Shown here: positions 8,419 through 17,725 of the stretch, piece after piece
Layout of the letters: every line of letters starts with the position of its first letter
Position numbering within the stretch: the stretch's first letter is position 1
DNA from: Frondihabitans sp. PhB188
GTDB lineage: Bacteria; Actinomycetota; Actinomycetes; Actinomycetales; Microbacteriaceae
Reading direction: 5' to 3'
Assembly: GCF_003752365.1 (NCBI RefSeq)
Contig: NZ_RJUO01000001.1
Coordinates: forward strand, 682,001 to 746,000
DNA length: 64,000 nucleotides
The notes under the pieces: model-generated
Told to the model about the DNA's origin: nothing
What the model saw: the letters and a program-made list of their open reading frames with translations, nothing else
Databases searched by the model: none
Made by a program: the position numbers and the translations under genes

Positions 8419-9390
8419 TCACGCAGAGACCCGTTCGGCCGGGGGCGCGATCTCGATGAGGAGCTGGCTGATGATGCTGGAGGGCGTGACGCCGTCGAAC
8501 TCGGCCTCGGGGTCGAGGACGATCCGGTGCGCGAGGACCGGCTCCGCCAGCAGCTTCACGTCGTCCGGGGTCACGTAGTGGCGCCCGGTCGAGGCCGCGT
8601 ACGTCTTCGCGACGCGGACGAGCGCGAGCGCACCGCGGACGCTGACGCCGAGGCGCACCTCGGGTGCGGTCCGGGTGCCCTCCACGATGCGCGCCACGTA
8701 GTCGGCGATCACGGGGTCGACGTGCACGGTGCGGGCGAGGCGCGCCATCTCGCTGATGACGCCGGCCTCGACGACCGGCGGCAGCTTGACCTCGTGGACG
8801 CGCGTCGCGCTGCCCTCGAGGATCCGGAGCGTCGCGGCGTGGTCGGGGTAGCCGATCGAGGTCTTGAGGAGGAAGCGGTCGAGCTGCGCTTCGGGCAGAC
8901 GGTAGGTGCCGGCCTGCTCGATGGGGTTCTGAGTCGCGATGACCATGAACGGCGCGCCGACCTCGTGCGAGACGCCGTCGACGGTCACTCGCGACTCCTC
9001 CATGACCTCGAGGAGCGCTGACTGCGTCTTCGGGCTGGCGCGGTTGATCTCGTCGGCCAGGACAATGTTCGCGAAGATCGGGCCCGCGTGGAACTCGAAC
9101 TCGCCGGTCTTCTGGTCGTAGATGCTCACGCCGGTGATGTCGCCGGGAAGCAGGTCGGGCGTGAACTGGATGCGGCTCGACGACGACTGGACAGTCTGCG
9201 CGACAGCGCGCGCGAGCGAGGTCTTGCCCGTGCCCGGGAAGTCCTCGAGCAGCAGGTGGCCCTCGCTGAGGAGCGCGGTGAACGAGAGCTTGATCACGAA
9301 GGACTTGCCGAGGAGCACCTTGTCGACGTTGGACACCAGGCGCGCGAAGATGTCGGCGAACCAGGTGGCCTGCTCAGGCGTCATGCTCAT
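8419..9390 (-). CDS. MoxR family AAA+ ATPase
   Basis: A 323-residue AAA+ ATPase of the MoxR family. Walker A is seen as DFPGTGKTSLARA near residue 50, Walker B as VLADEINRASPKTQSALLEVMEE near 110, and the sensor region as ATQNPIEQAGTYRLPEAQLDRFL. MoxR proteins act as chaperone-like ATPases that mature or activate other complexes, usually with VWA/DUF58 partners, and the DUF58 gene follows directly. I chose the ATG at 9390 (MSMTPEQ); the frame extends upstream only as a shadow of the giant gene, and a second ATG at 9384 is possible. It begins 40 bp after the giant surface-protein gene. Confidence 0.9.
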   Translation of the reverse strand: MSMTPEQATWFADIFARLVSNVDKVLLGKSFVIKLSFTALLSEGHLLLEDFPGTGKTSLARAVAQTVQSSSSRIQFTPDLLPGDITGVSIYDQKTGEFEFHAGPIFANIVLADEINRASPKTQSALLEVMEESRVTVDGVSHEVGAPFMVIATQNPIEQAGTYRLPEAQLDRFLLKTSIGYPDHAATLRILEGSATRVHEVKLPPVVEAGVISEMARLARTVHVDPVIADYVARIVEGTRTAPEVRLGVSVRGALALVRVAKTYAASTGRHYVTPDDVKLLAEPVLAHRIVLDPEAEFDGVTPSSIISQLLIEIAPPAERVSA

Positions 9391-9430
9391 TGTCTGATGG
9401 TCCCATTCGTTGGATCGGGTGCGCGGGCGG

Positions 9431-12400
9431 TCACGGCGTGTCGCTCGTCCGGTAAGTCTTCTCGTAAGTCTGGCCGCCGTTGGCAGTGACACGGATGTCC
9501 AGGGTCGGCAGCAGCAGATCGACGCCCGTGATCTGGCACGAGTTGACCCCGTCGACCGCCGCCGTCCACGTTCCGCCCGAGCACTGGTACTCGAACTGCT
9601 CGTAGTCCGGGTTCGACACGACGCTGAAGTTGAACGACCAGGTGCCTTGCGTGCCGTCCGGGTTCTGGTAGTCGAGCCCGGAGACGTTGGTGCTGACCGG
9701 CGTGATCGACACCGCATCGGAGGCGGGCCCGCAGAACGAGGTCGTGGCGTCTCGGCAGCCGCGGAACGTGTACGACTGCGCCGTTCCGTAGACCGAGGAG
9801 TCGGCGGCGCTCGTGAGCGTGTCGTTCACCGCGACCGAGGTCCAGACGCCGCCTCGCTTGAGCTGGTAGTAGGGCGACGTCCCGCTGGCGACGCCCAGGG
9901 AGTCGACGTGCACGTCGAAGTTGCCGTTGCTGCTGTTGCTCAGGCTGAGAGTCGCCGTCGCCTGCCCGGGCGCCGTCAGGCTCTGCACCCCGTCGATGCG
10001 GGCCGACGAGCAGAAGTAGCCGTTGTCGGCGTAGACGTAGTAGACGTACGAGCGGCCGTCGACGGCGGTCGCGTCGCGGTAGGTCGTGGCCGACTGCGCT
10101 CCCCCGATCGCACCCGGCTTCGAGGACGTCGAGCACGCCGGGGTGCCGGCGGGCGTGTTCGCATCGGCTCGGCCGACGGTGTAGCTAATACCCGAGCCGC
10201 CGTTCGAGCCGACTCCCGCCCATGCAAGGGCGATGACGCCTGACTTGTCGCTGGACGCGGTGATGCCGGTCACGCTCGACGGGGTGCCGGCCGGCGAGCC
10301 GGTCGCCGTGGCGCTCCGCGCCCAGTCGGCGGTGCTCGACACCTGCGCGGAGTTCTTCGCGTACACCTGCACGCTGTACTGCGCACCCGGCGACAGCCCG
10401 GTGATGGTGGTCGACGTGCTGCCGCCCGCGACGTCGACCGAGCCGGGGGCTCCGGATCCTGCGATCTCGACCGTGTAACCCGTGACCGACGTGCCCTTGG
10501 CCGGCTTCGGCACGGTGTTCCACGAGACCACGACGGCGCCTGGGGTGACGGTGGAGGGAGAGACCGAGACGCCGGTGGGGGCGGCCGGCACGAAGTCGGC
10601 GCTGTACTGGATGCTCTGGGGGCTCGACGCGGAGGCCCCGATGCTGTTGATGGCCTGCACGCTGAAGCGGTAGAGCGCCCCGGGGTCGAGGTCGGTCAGG
10701 GTGCAGACGGTCGACGTGCCGCAGTCTTTCGTGTATGACCCGGCCGACGACGTGCCCGTCAGGCGGTACGAGGTGATCGCCGAGTTGTTGGACACCGGGG
10801 CCTGATACGTCAGAGTCAGCTGGCCGCCGATGAACGTGCCCGAGCGGATCGGCGCGGCGGGGGCGTCGGGGACGTCCTGGACCGAGATCGTGATGTCGCC
10901 GAAGACGTCCCGGTCGGGATCGCCCGTGACGTCGGCGATCTCGTACTGGAGGTGGGCGTTGACCGGCTTCGCCGACTTCGCCACCGTCACGGTCAGCTTG
11001 CTGTTGTCGGCGGACGGCTTGACCGCGACGCCGGCCGGGAGCGACGCGCCCTCGAGGCCGCGGATCGCGATCACGCGGAGGGGCTGGCCCGGGAAGGGGT
11101 TCGTGGCCTGGTCGTTGGCGAGCACGTCGACAACGGTCGTCGAGCCGCGCCTGGCGACGGCCTCGTCGGACGCCGCTATCGCCAGCGGACGCGTCGAACC
11201 CACGACGGTCAGGCCGATGGTGCCCGATTGCGGAGCCGAGGTGGTGTCGCGCACGGTGAGGCCGATCCTAGCCGTGGTGCCCTTGGTCGCCGACGAGCTC
11301 GCCGTGACCGTGAGCTGGGTGCCCGAGAGCCGGACGCTGAACCCCGGCACCGACGTAGTCGTGACGGCATACCTCAGCTCGCCGATGTCGTTCGGGTAGT
11401 TGTAGGTCGTCAGGCGCGTGAGATCGAGGGTGCGCGACTCGTTCGGCTCGAGGTCGAGAGCGGACGCCTCGAGCACCGGCGGCTGGTTCTGCCGCGCCGT
11501 GACCGTGATGGGGAGCACCAGCGTCGCGGTGTGGCCGTCGGGATCGGCCGCGGAAGAGCCGTCGGTCACCTGGAACGAGATCGACGCCTGGCCGAAGAAC
11601 CCCTTCTCGGAGGTGAAGACGAGGGTCGTCGCGTTCTGAACGAGGTCGGCACCGTCGGCGTGCGTCGCGCGGACCGTCGAGCTGTCGGTGAGACGGACGC
11701 CGTTGCTGCCGGTCGAGATCACGTAGCGGTTGAGGTCGATCGTGAGCGCCTTCTCGCTGACCACGGACAGCGCGGGGGCGGTCTCGTTGATCTGCGGGAG
11801 AGCGTCGTCGAAGCCGGGCACTCGGATGAAGGCGTAGGCCTTGATGGACGGGTCGTCGGGGTGCGACACCCAGAACGGGATGATCTGGCTGGTGTCGGTG
11901 ATCGTGACGCGGATCCGGTGGTTCGCCGTCACCTGGGCCGTGTCGCCGTAGCCCGGCACGAGGCCGAGGCCGAGGGTCGAGACGTTGCCGTCGGCGAAGA
12001 AGACGTTCGCGAGCACGTTCACGTCGACGGTCTTGCGGTTGAGCACGTCGGTGAGCGACAGGACGCTGTCTTGAGCCTCGGGGTAGTTGAGCTCGGAGTT
12101 CGGGTCGACCTTGACCGAGATGAAGGTCGAGCTGGTTCCGCCGGAGTCGTTGGCGACCGTGTAGACGAGCCCGTAGGTCTTGGCCGCACGAGGCGGCGTG
12201 ACCCGGACCACGCCGCCGGCGAGGATCGTCGCCGTCACGTCGGCGTCGTTGGGCTTCACGCCGGTGACGCGGAGGGAGCCGCCGTCGGGGTCGGAGTCGT
12301 TCGCGAGGACCCTCACCAGGATGCTGCCGCCGGGGCGCATCGTGACGGAGTCGGCGACGGCGATCGGGTTGCTCGACCCCTGCGCCTTGGGAGCGATGCC

Positions 12401-15274
12401 GATCCGGATCGTGCCGGTCGCGCGAGCACCGAGCCCGTCGACGACCGTGTAGGTGAAGGTGTCGGTGCCGGCCGAGTAGCTGCCCGCGTCGTAGTCGATG
12501 TAGTCGGAGCCGACCGACGCGACATTGCCCTTCTCGGGGTTCGTGTCGACGCCGAGCAGCTGCACGCTGTCGCCGTCGGGGTCGATGTCGTCGAGCGGCA
12601 CCTGGACCCGGACGCTCTGTCCCGCGACGACCCGGCCGGTCAGGGTCTCGGGCACGGGGGCCGTGTTGGTCGACGCGTCGGACTCGCGGACCGCGATGCT
12701 CACCTGAGCGGTCGCCCGCTGACCGTCGGGTCCTTCGATTGCGTACTCGGCGGTGAAGTTGCCTGGCGTCTTGGGCGCCAGGTAGCGGAGCTTGGTGCCC
12801 GACACGAACAGCAGCCCGCCGCCGGAGGTGACGTTCTTCACCAGCTTCGGCTCGAGGGCGATGTCCTCGCCGTCGGGTTGCTCGTCGTTCGCCAGCACGT
12901 CGATGTCGACCGCCGCTCCGACTCGCGCCGTGACCTGGTCGTTCGTCGCGATCGGGGGCTGGAGGCGGTCGGGCTTCGGGATCTGCACGACGGTCACCGA
13001 GCCGGGTGCCGACGCCAGGCCGTTCGAGACCGTGTACGTGAAGGTGACGGGAGCCTCGAGCACCCTGGTCAGGGTGATCCGGAGGTCGCGCTGCTCGAGC
13101 GTCTGCACCTGCACCCCGGAGTCGATCGACGGAGTCGCGGTCTTCGTGACCATGAGGACGTTGCCCGCCGGGTCGAAGTCGCTCGCCGTGATATCGACGG
13201 TCTGCGTGCTCAGAGTCTGGACGAAGACCGTCTTCGGGATCGTGATCGGCGCGGTGTTCGGCTCGGGCGGATCGACGACGTCGACGCGGATGGTGCCTGT
13301 GGCGGTCTTGTCGCCGTCCGTCACCGTGTACTCGAGCAGGTGCGGCCCGCCGACGGACGACGTGAAGGTGAACGTGCCTGCCGAGTAGCTCGGCGTGATC
13401 GTCGCGCCCGACTTGGCCGGGACGCTGTTCAGCTTGAGTGAACCGGTGCCGCCCGACGCGTACGGCATCGGGTTGATGGTCGTGACCTTGTCTTTGTCGG
13501 TCTCGACCGAGAACGAGCTCGCCGTGAGGGGGACGTCGCCGCCCGCCGAGACCTTGATCGACAGAGTGCCGCGGCCGACCGCCGTGCCGTCGGACATCGA
13601 CAGCACGATCTCCTGCGTGGACGGGCCCTCGCCCGAGTCCTGGTAGACGACCTCGCCGGTGGGCTTGAACGTGACCGTGCCCCCGGAGGCACCCGACGCT
13701 CCGGTCAGGTAGAACGGATCGCCGTCCGGATCGACCCACGATCCCAGCGTGTTCAGGGTGACGCGTCCGGACGACGAGACGTCGGCGCTCTCGACCCGCA
13801 CCTGCTGCGGAGGGCTGTTCGTGCCGAGCTGGTGGACCCCCACGGTGACGTGAGCGGAGTCGGAGCCGCCGCGGCCGTCCGAGATCGAGTAGTCGAAGGT
13901 GACCGACCCGGCGGCGGTCGCCGGGAGCGTCAGGAGGATCTGCTGCCGGTTCGCGACGATCTCGACCTTGGCCGAGCTCGGCGACGGCGTCGACACGTCC
14001 GTGATGACGATCGGGTCGCCGTTCGGGTCGTAGTCGTTCAGCAGCACCGGCAGGAGAGTCGCCCGTGAGGGCCGGGCGCCGAGCAGGTCGTCTTTGGCGA
14101 CCGGCGGCTTCTGCTGGACCTCGAGCTTGTCGGGGTCGTCGCTCGGCTTCTGATTCGGATCGGTCGTGTCGGTCTCGTCGTTGATGAGGTCGGACCAGTT
14201 GTCGATCAGCTGGCCGCCCCGCTGAACCGCCCACGAGTCGCCGCTGGCCTCGTCGTTGAGCACGACCTTCGATCCGTTGACCGCGAAGGCCAGAGACGCC
14301 GACGCCGCCATCGACCTGAGCACGGTGTCGGACCCCGCCGCCGAGGAGCAGTCGTTCCAGCCGGTTCCGTCGGCCCAGGCCGCGTACGTGCAGCCGCCCG
14401 CGACGACCGGGCGAGCGGGATCGCCGGCGCGGCCGGTGACGACCTTCGACACGCTGCCGCCGAACGAGACGTCGAGGAGGCCCTCCTCCGACGCCACGGT
14501 CACCCCCGATCCGATGTCGGACGACTCCTGCAGCGCCACCGTGCCGGTGACCTCCGGCGACAGGTCGACCGGGTCGCCGTCGATGACCAGCCTGTTCGTG
14601 TCGGTGTCGAGCACGGCCCAGTGCGACCCGATCGTGGCTACCTGGTAGGCGTCGCGCTTCGGCAGCCGGAGCTTGGCATGGCTCGACACCCCGAATTCGC
14701 TGAGGCTGTCGATGCGCGAGACCTCGGCGCTGTCGGGCGAGTAGGCGATCATCGTGCCCGAGGGCGTCATGCCGGTGACGACCGACGACCCGAGGCTGAG
14801 ATCGGCCTGCGCCGAGGCGTCGAATGCCCCGAGCGCCGACACGGGCGTCGACCAGAACTCGCCCGTCTCGCCCGAGACGATCACCGCCGTCCCACCGGCC
14901 AGCAGCACTGCCGGCTTGTCGGGTGGCAACGGCACGGTCTGCGACACCTCCGCCGTGGCGGGGTCGACCGCGCCGACCGTCGCGTTGCTGCGGTCGACCA
15001 GCAGCACGTGCGAGGCGTCCTGCACGACGGAGACATCCGTCCCGCTGCTGCGCACGGCCGAGTTCAGCTCGAGCACGGCGGGGTTCGCGCGGCCGATCGC
15101 CGACTTCGACTGATTCGCCACCCAGACGGTGCCGTCGTTCAGGTCGAGTCGCTGAGCCTGGTACCCGGGACTCGTGAGCCCGATCGTCGCGGCCACCGCC
15201 GCGATGGCGATGGTCGCGACCGCGGTCGCCGTGAACGAGCGACGCGAGCGCAGGAACTGCACGAGCCTCTTCAC
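9431..15274 (-). CDS. Giant membrane-anchored surface protein (propeller-like, Ig/cadherin-like and FN3 repeats)
   Basis: A 1947-residue protein. Residues 13-33 form a signal anchor after a basic start. Residues 40-360 contain repeated short beta motifs (DGTVWVANQ, VGAVDPATAEV) that suggest a beta-propeller. From about 390 to 1460 there are many Ig/cadherin-like modules with acidic loops such as NDYDPNGDP, VDPDGDP, NDSDPDGG and DDIDPDGD, which in related modules can bind calcium. From about 1468 to the end there are FN3-like domains (PDAPAAP..., SYRLTG, PGALYRFSVQAIN). No sortase signal or second membrane helix is seen. The GTG start at 15274 overlaps the kinase stop (GTGA). Most of it should lie outside the cell; a structural or adhesive role is inferred. 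Confidence 0.85.
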   Translation of the reverse strand: MKRLVQFLRSRRSFTATAVATIAIAAVAATIGLTSPGYQAQRLDLNDGTVWVANQSKSAIGRANPAVLELNSAVRSSGTDVSVVQDASHVLLVDRSNATVGAVDPATAEVSQTVPLPPDKPAVLLAGGTAVIVSGETGEFWSTPVSALGAFDASAQADLSLGSSVVTGMTPSGTMIAYSPDSAEVSRIDSLSEFGVSSHAKLRLPKRDAYQVATIGSHWAVLDTDTNRLVIDGDPVDLSPEVTGTVALQESSDIGSGVTVASEEGLLDVSFGGSVSKVVTGRAGDPARPVVAGGCTYAAWADGTGWNDCSSAAGSDTVLRSMAASASLAFAVNGSKVVLNDEASGDSWAVQRGGQLIDNWSDLINDETDTTDPNQKPSDDPDKLEVQQKPPVAKDDLLGARPSRATLLPVLLNDYDPNGDPIVITDVSTPSPSSAKVEIVANRQQILLTLPATAAGSVTFDYSISDGRGGSDSAHVTVGVHQLGTNSPPQQVRVESADVSSSGRVTLNTLGSWVDPDGDPFYLTGASGASGGTVTFKPTGEVVYQDSGEGPSTQEIVLSMSDGTAVGRGTLSIKVSAGGDVPLTASSFSVETDKDKVTTINPMPYASGGTGSLKLNSVPAKSGATITPSYSAGTFTFTSSVGGPHLLEYTVTDGDKTATGTIRVDVVDPPEPNTAPITIPKTVFVQTLSTQTVDITASDFDPAGNVLMVTKTATPSIDSGVQVQTLEQRDLRITLTRVLEAPVTFTYTVSNGLASAPGSVTVVQIPKPDRLQPPIATNDQVTARVGAAVDIDVLANDEQPDGEDIALEPKLVKNVTSGGGLLFVSGTKLRYLAPKTPGNFTAEYAIEGPDGQRATAQVSIAVRESDASTNTAPVPETLTGRVVAGQSVRVQVPLDDIDPDGDSVQLLGVDTNPEKGNVASVGSDYIDYDAGSYSAGTDTFTYTVVDGLGARATGTIRIGIAPKAQGSSNPIAVADSVTMRPGGSILVRVLANDSDPDGGSLRVTGVKPNDADVTATILAGGVVRVTPPRAAKTYGLVYTVANDSGGTSSTFISVKVDPNSELNYPEAQDSVLSLTDVLNRKTVDVNVLANVFFADGNVSTLGLGLVPGYGDTAQVTANHRIRVTITDTSQIIPFWVSHPDDPSIKAYAFIRVPGFDDALPQINETAPALSVVSEKALTIDLNRYVISTGSNGVRLTDSSTVRATHADGADLVQNATTLVFTSEKGFFGQASISFQVTDGSSAADPDGHTATLVLPITVTARQNQPPVLEASALDLEPNESRTLDLTRLTTYNYPNDIGELRYAVTTTSVPGFSVRLSGTQLTVTASSSATKGTTARIGLTVRDTTSAPQSGTIGLTVVGSTRPLAIAASDEAVARRGSTTVVDVLANDQATNPFPGQPLRVIAIRGLEGASLPAGVAVKPSADNSKLTVTVAKSAKPVNAHLQYEIADVTGDPDRDVFGDITISVQDVPDAPAAPIRSGTFIGGQLTLTYQAPVSNNSAITSYRLTGTSSAGSYTKDCGTSTVCTLTDLDPGALYRFSVQAINSIGASASSPQSIQYSADFVPAAPTGVSVSPSTVTPGAVVVSWNTVPKPAKGTSVTGYTVEIAGSGAPGSVDVAGGSTSTTITGLSPGAQYSVQVYAKNSAQVSSTADWARSATATGSPAGTPSSVTGITASSDKSGVIALAWAGVGSNGGSGISYTVGRADANTPAGTPACSTSSKPGAIGGAQSATTYRDATAVDGRSYVYYVYADNGYFCSSARIDGVQSLTAPGQATATLSLSNSSNGNFDVHVDSLGVASGTSPYYQLKRGGVWTSVAVNDTLTSAADSSVYGTAQSYTFRGCRDATTSFCGPASDAVSITPVSTNVSGLDYQNPDGTQGTWSFNFSVVSNPDYEQFEYQCSGGTWTAAVDGVNSCQITGVDLLLPTLDIRVTANGGQTYEKTYRTSDTP

Positions 15275-16707
15275 TGCCCCACTCCCGGGGCGGCGCACTT
15301 CTGGGCGCTCACCGGCCCTGCCTTGCCGGCGCGCGTGACGGTCACCGTGATGCACACCTGCTGACCGCTCGTGCCGGTGGCCGTGAACGTCGTCGCCGTC
15401 TGCGTGCTGCTGTCGGTGCCGGTCGTGACGACGTAGGTGTCTCCGCTGCGGAGGCCGGGGTCGGCCCACTGGAACTCGACGGAGCTGCCGGTCGTCGTCG
15501 CGGAGATGTCGCTCACCCGCGGGATGTCGCTCGACGTCGACCGCACCAGGAACAGCACTGCGATGCCGCCGAGCACGATGACGACGACCGACGCCGCTAT
15601 CAGCGCCCACGCCAGGTACTGGACCTTCTTCGGAGCTCTGGCCGGACGCGTCCCGGTCGATCGAGGGATCGCGTTCGAGTTGCGGACCGCGGGGTCGAGC
15701 GTCGCGACGATGCTCGTCGAGGTCGTCGCGGCCGACCGACGGCGGCGACGGCGGTTCGGGACGCCGACGGCGGAGCCGTCGGAGCCGCGGAGGCGGGTGC
15801 GCTCCTCGAGATCCGCGACCGTGGCCAGCGCCCAGTCGTCGACAGCCACCTCGATCGGCGTCTGCGCGACGCCGATCTCGGACTCGACCTGCTGGAACTC
15901 GCGGATCAGCTCGAGGATGCTCTCGTGCCGGTTCTCGGGCTTGTGCGACATGGCGCGCGTGAGCGTCGCCTCGAGACCCGCCGGGATGTCGGTGCGCCCG
16001 ATCGGCTGCAGCTTGCCCTTCTCGATGCGGGCCATGAGGTCGCTCGACGAGTTCGAGCCGCCGAGCACCTCGAACGGGCTGCGGCCGGCGAGCAGGGAGT
16101 AGACGGTCGCGCCGAGCGACCAGACCTCGGAGGCGATGGTGCCGGAGGTGTCATCGCGGAGCACCTCCGGGGCCGACCACGGGATCGACAGACCCACGAC
16201 CTCGTTCGGCTCGCTCTCGCCCAGCGACGACGCGATGCCGAAGTCGGACAGCACGGGGTGCCCGTACGCCGTCATGAGGATGTTCGACGGCTTGATGTCG
16301 CGGTGCAGGACGCCCTGGCGGTGCGCCGTCTCGATGGCGCTGCCGATCTTGACGGCGATGCGGAGGACGTCGGCGACCGGGATCCGCTCGCGGCGGTAGC
16401 GCTCGCTCAGCGAGGCGGAGCACAGCTCCATGACGAGGTAGGGGCGGCCGTCGGCCGACACGCTCGCCTGGTAGACGGTGAGGATCGACGGGTGGGCGCT
16501 GAGCTGCGCCATCAGGTTGGCCTCGGCCTGGAACATCTGCCGCACCTGGTCGTTCACGACCTCGCTGAGCATGACCTTGACGGCCACCTGGCGTCGGGGC
16601 ATGTTCTGCTCGTACAGGAAGACGTCGGCGAAGCCGCCCGAGCCGAGCACGTGGAGGTGCGAGAAGCCCGGCAGCACAGGGGGCTGCGAAGGAAGGCGCC
16701 TGGCCAT
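15271..16707 (-). CDS. Membrane Ser/Thr protein kinase with FN3-like exodomain
   Basis: A 478-residue Hanks-type kinase. The catalytic domain fills residues 14-270: glycine-rich loop GSGGFADVF, ATP-binding Lys44 (VAVKVM), catalytic Asp137 in HRDIKPSN, then DFGIA and the APEVL motif. A juxtamembrane linker precedes one membrane helix near 363-387. The outer part (about 390-478) is a single FN3-like domain rather than the PASTA repeats of PknB. The next gene, translationally coupled by a GTGA overlap, encodes the giant protein with FN3 domains. A PP2C phosphatase and an FHA protein lie upstream. The kinase probably reports on surface state; its substrates are not known but the two FHA proteins are candidate readers. 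Confidence 0.9.
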   Translation of the reverse strand: MARRLPSQPPVLPGFSHLHVLGSGGFADVFLYEQNMPRRQVAVKVMLSEVVNDQVRQMFQAEANLMAQLSAHPSILTVYQASVSADGRPYLVMELCSASLSERYRRERIPVADVLRIAVKIGSAIETAHRQGVLHRDIKPSNILMTAYGHPVLSDFGIASSLGESEPNEVVGLSIPWSAPEVLRDDTSGTIASEVWSLGATVYSLLAGRSPFEVLGGSNSSSDLMARIEKGKLQPIGRTDIPAGLEATLTRAMSHKPENRHESILELIREFQQVESEIGVAQTPIEVAVDDWALATVADLEERTRLRGSDGSAVGVPNRRRRRRSAATTSTSIVATLDPAVRNSNAIPRSTGTRPARAPKKVQYLAWALIAASVVVIVLGGIAVLFLVRSTSSDIPRVSDISATTTGSSVEFQWADPGLRSGDTYVVTTGTDSSTQTATTFTATGTSGQQVCITVTVTRAGKAGPVSAQKCAAPGVGQ

Positions 16708-16774
16708 TTCGCCCCCTTAGAAGCTTGCATGGGAAACGCTTTCGGAGCGCCCCGTCGATTTGCCGATCTTCGCA

Positions 16775-16780
16775 ATTGTA
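16775..16780 (-). promoter_or_regulatory. Candidate -10 for the kinase operon
   Basis: On the minus strand the hexamer is TACAAT, about 70 bp before the kinase ATG, in the 187-bp gap after the phosphatase gene. No good -35 is visible. The gap also holds a hairpin (CCCCAC/GTGGGG, about 16840-16858) without a T-run. Confidence 0.3.
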
Positions 16781-16894
16781 AATGGCCCCCTCGCGCCGAC
16801 GAGGCGGGGCACGGCGCATCTGTGGATAGTCTCGGCCCCACTTCGGGGGTGGGGAAAATCGACCTCCGCCGTCGTGGGGCGACGGTCCAGCAGC

Positions 16895-17725
16895 CTAGAG
16901 GCGCGGGACCTGGTCGGTCGGAAGAGTCGCGTCGGCCTCGTGAGCGCGCCGCGCGCCGCGCACGTCGACGACCACAGCGGTGACGTTATCGCGGCCGCCC
17001 GCGGCCACGGCTGCTGTCACGAGCGCCTGCGCCGCCGCCTCGGAGGACGCGTTCGCACCGAGGAGCGTCGCGATCGCGCGGGGATTGAGCTCCTTCGTGA
17101 GGCCGTCTGAGCAGATGAGCAGTCGGAGGCCCGGTCGTGCCGGAACCCGCCAGTAGTCCGGGCTGGGCTCGGCGCCGAAGCCGATGGCCTTGGTGATGAC
17201 GTTGCTGTCGGGGTGGCTCTCGGCGTCGTCGGGGTGGAGCATGCCCGCCTGGACCATCTCCTGGACGACCGAGTGGTCGACGGTGACCTGGCGCAGCACG
17301 TCGGAGTCCAGCATGTAGACACGCGAGTCGCCGACGTTGAAGATCGTGAAGTACGGGGCGTCACCGTCTTTCGTCAGGATCGCCCCGGTCACCGTCGTGC
17401 CGACGCCGAGCTCGGTGCCGACGGCCGCCACCTCGATGTCGTCCGTCGCCAGTCGCAGAGCCTTCTCGAGCGAGTCGGTGTCGAAGAAGTCGCCGGATGC
17501 CGCGGCGTCGAGGCGCGTCACGACGGCATCGCTCGCCACGTCGCCGGCGCTGTGGCCGCCCATGCCGTCCGCGACCACGAACAGCGGCGACTTCGCGATG
17601 AAGCTGTCCTCGTTGTGGGCGCGGCGCTTGCCGACATCGGTGACGCCGGCCCAGTCGAGGAGGACGGAGCCCTCGTCGCCGAGTCGGACGGTGTGTGCGG
17701 TCGTCGGACGACCAATCTCTGTCAC
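16895..17725 (-). CDS. PP2C-type Ser/Thr protein phosphatase
   Basis: A 276-residue phosphatase of the PPM/PP2C family, which removes phosphate from Ser/Thr using two metal ions. The metal-binding motifs are visible: RAHNEDSF near residue 35, VVADGMGGHSAGD near 50, GDSRVYML in the middle, SDGLTKEL, and GGRDNVTAVVVD near the end. No membrane helix is present, so it acts in the cytoplasm. The GTG start at 17725 overlaps the stop of the small FHA gene (GTGA). Position next to the membrane kinase suggests it reverses that kinase's phosphorylations, like PstP with PknB. Confidence 0.92.
   Translation of the reverse strand: MTEIGRPTTAHTVRLGDEGSVLLDWAGVTDVGKRRAHNEDSFIAKSPLFVVADGMGGHSAGDVASDAVVTRLDAAASGDFFDTDSLEKALRLATDDIEVAAVGTELGVGTTVTGAILTKDGDAPYFTIFNVGDSRVYMLDSDVLRQVTVDHSVVQEMVQAGMLHPDDAESHPDSNVITKAIGFGAEPSPDYWRVPARPGLRLLICSDGLTKELNPRAIATLLGANASSEAAAQALVTAAVAAGGRDNVTAVVVDVRGARRAHEADATLPTDQVPRL

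Noticed and set aside
10952-13441. An 829-codon plus-strand frame inside the giant gene
   Set aside because: Antisense shadow of repeat modules; Arg/Asp/Val-rich and without any domain.
16733-16743. LacI-family-like operator GAAA-CGC-TTTC before the kinase
   Set aside because: Arms of four bases are too short to trust and no LacI-type regulator is nearby.
16840-16858. Terminator between phosphatase and kinase genes
   Set aside because: The CCCCAC/GTGGGG hairpin has its T-run on the wrong side for the minus-strand transcript.
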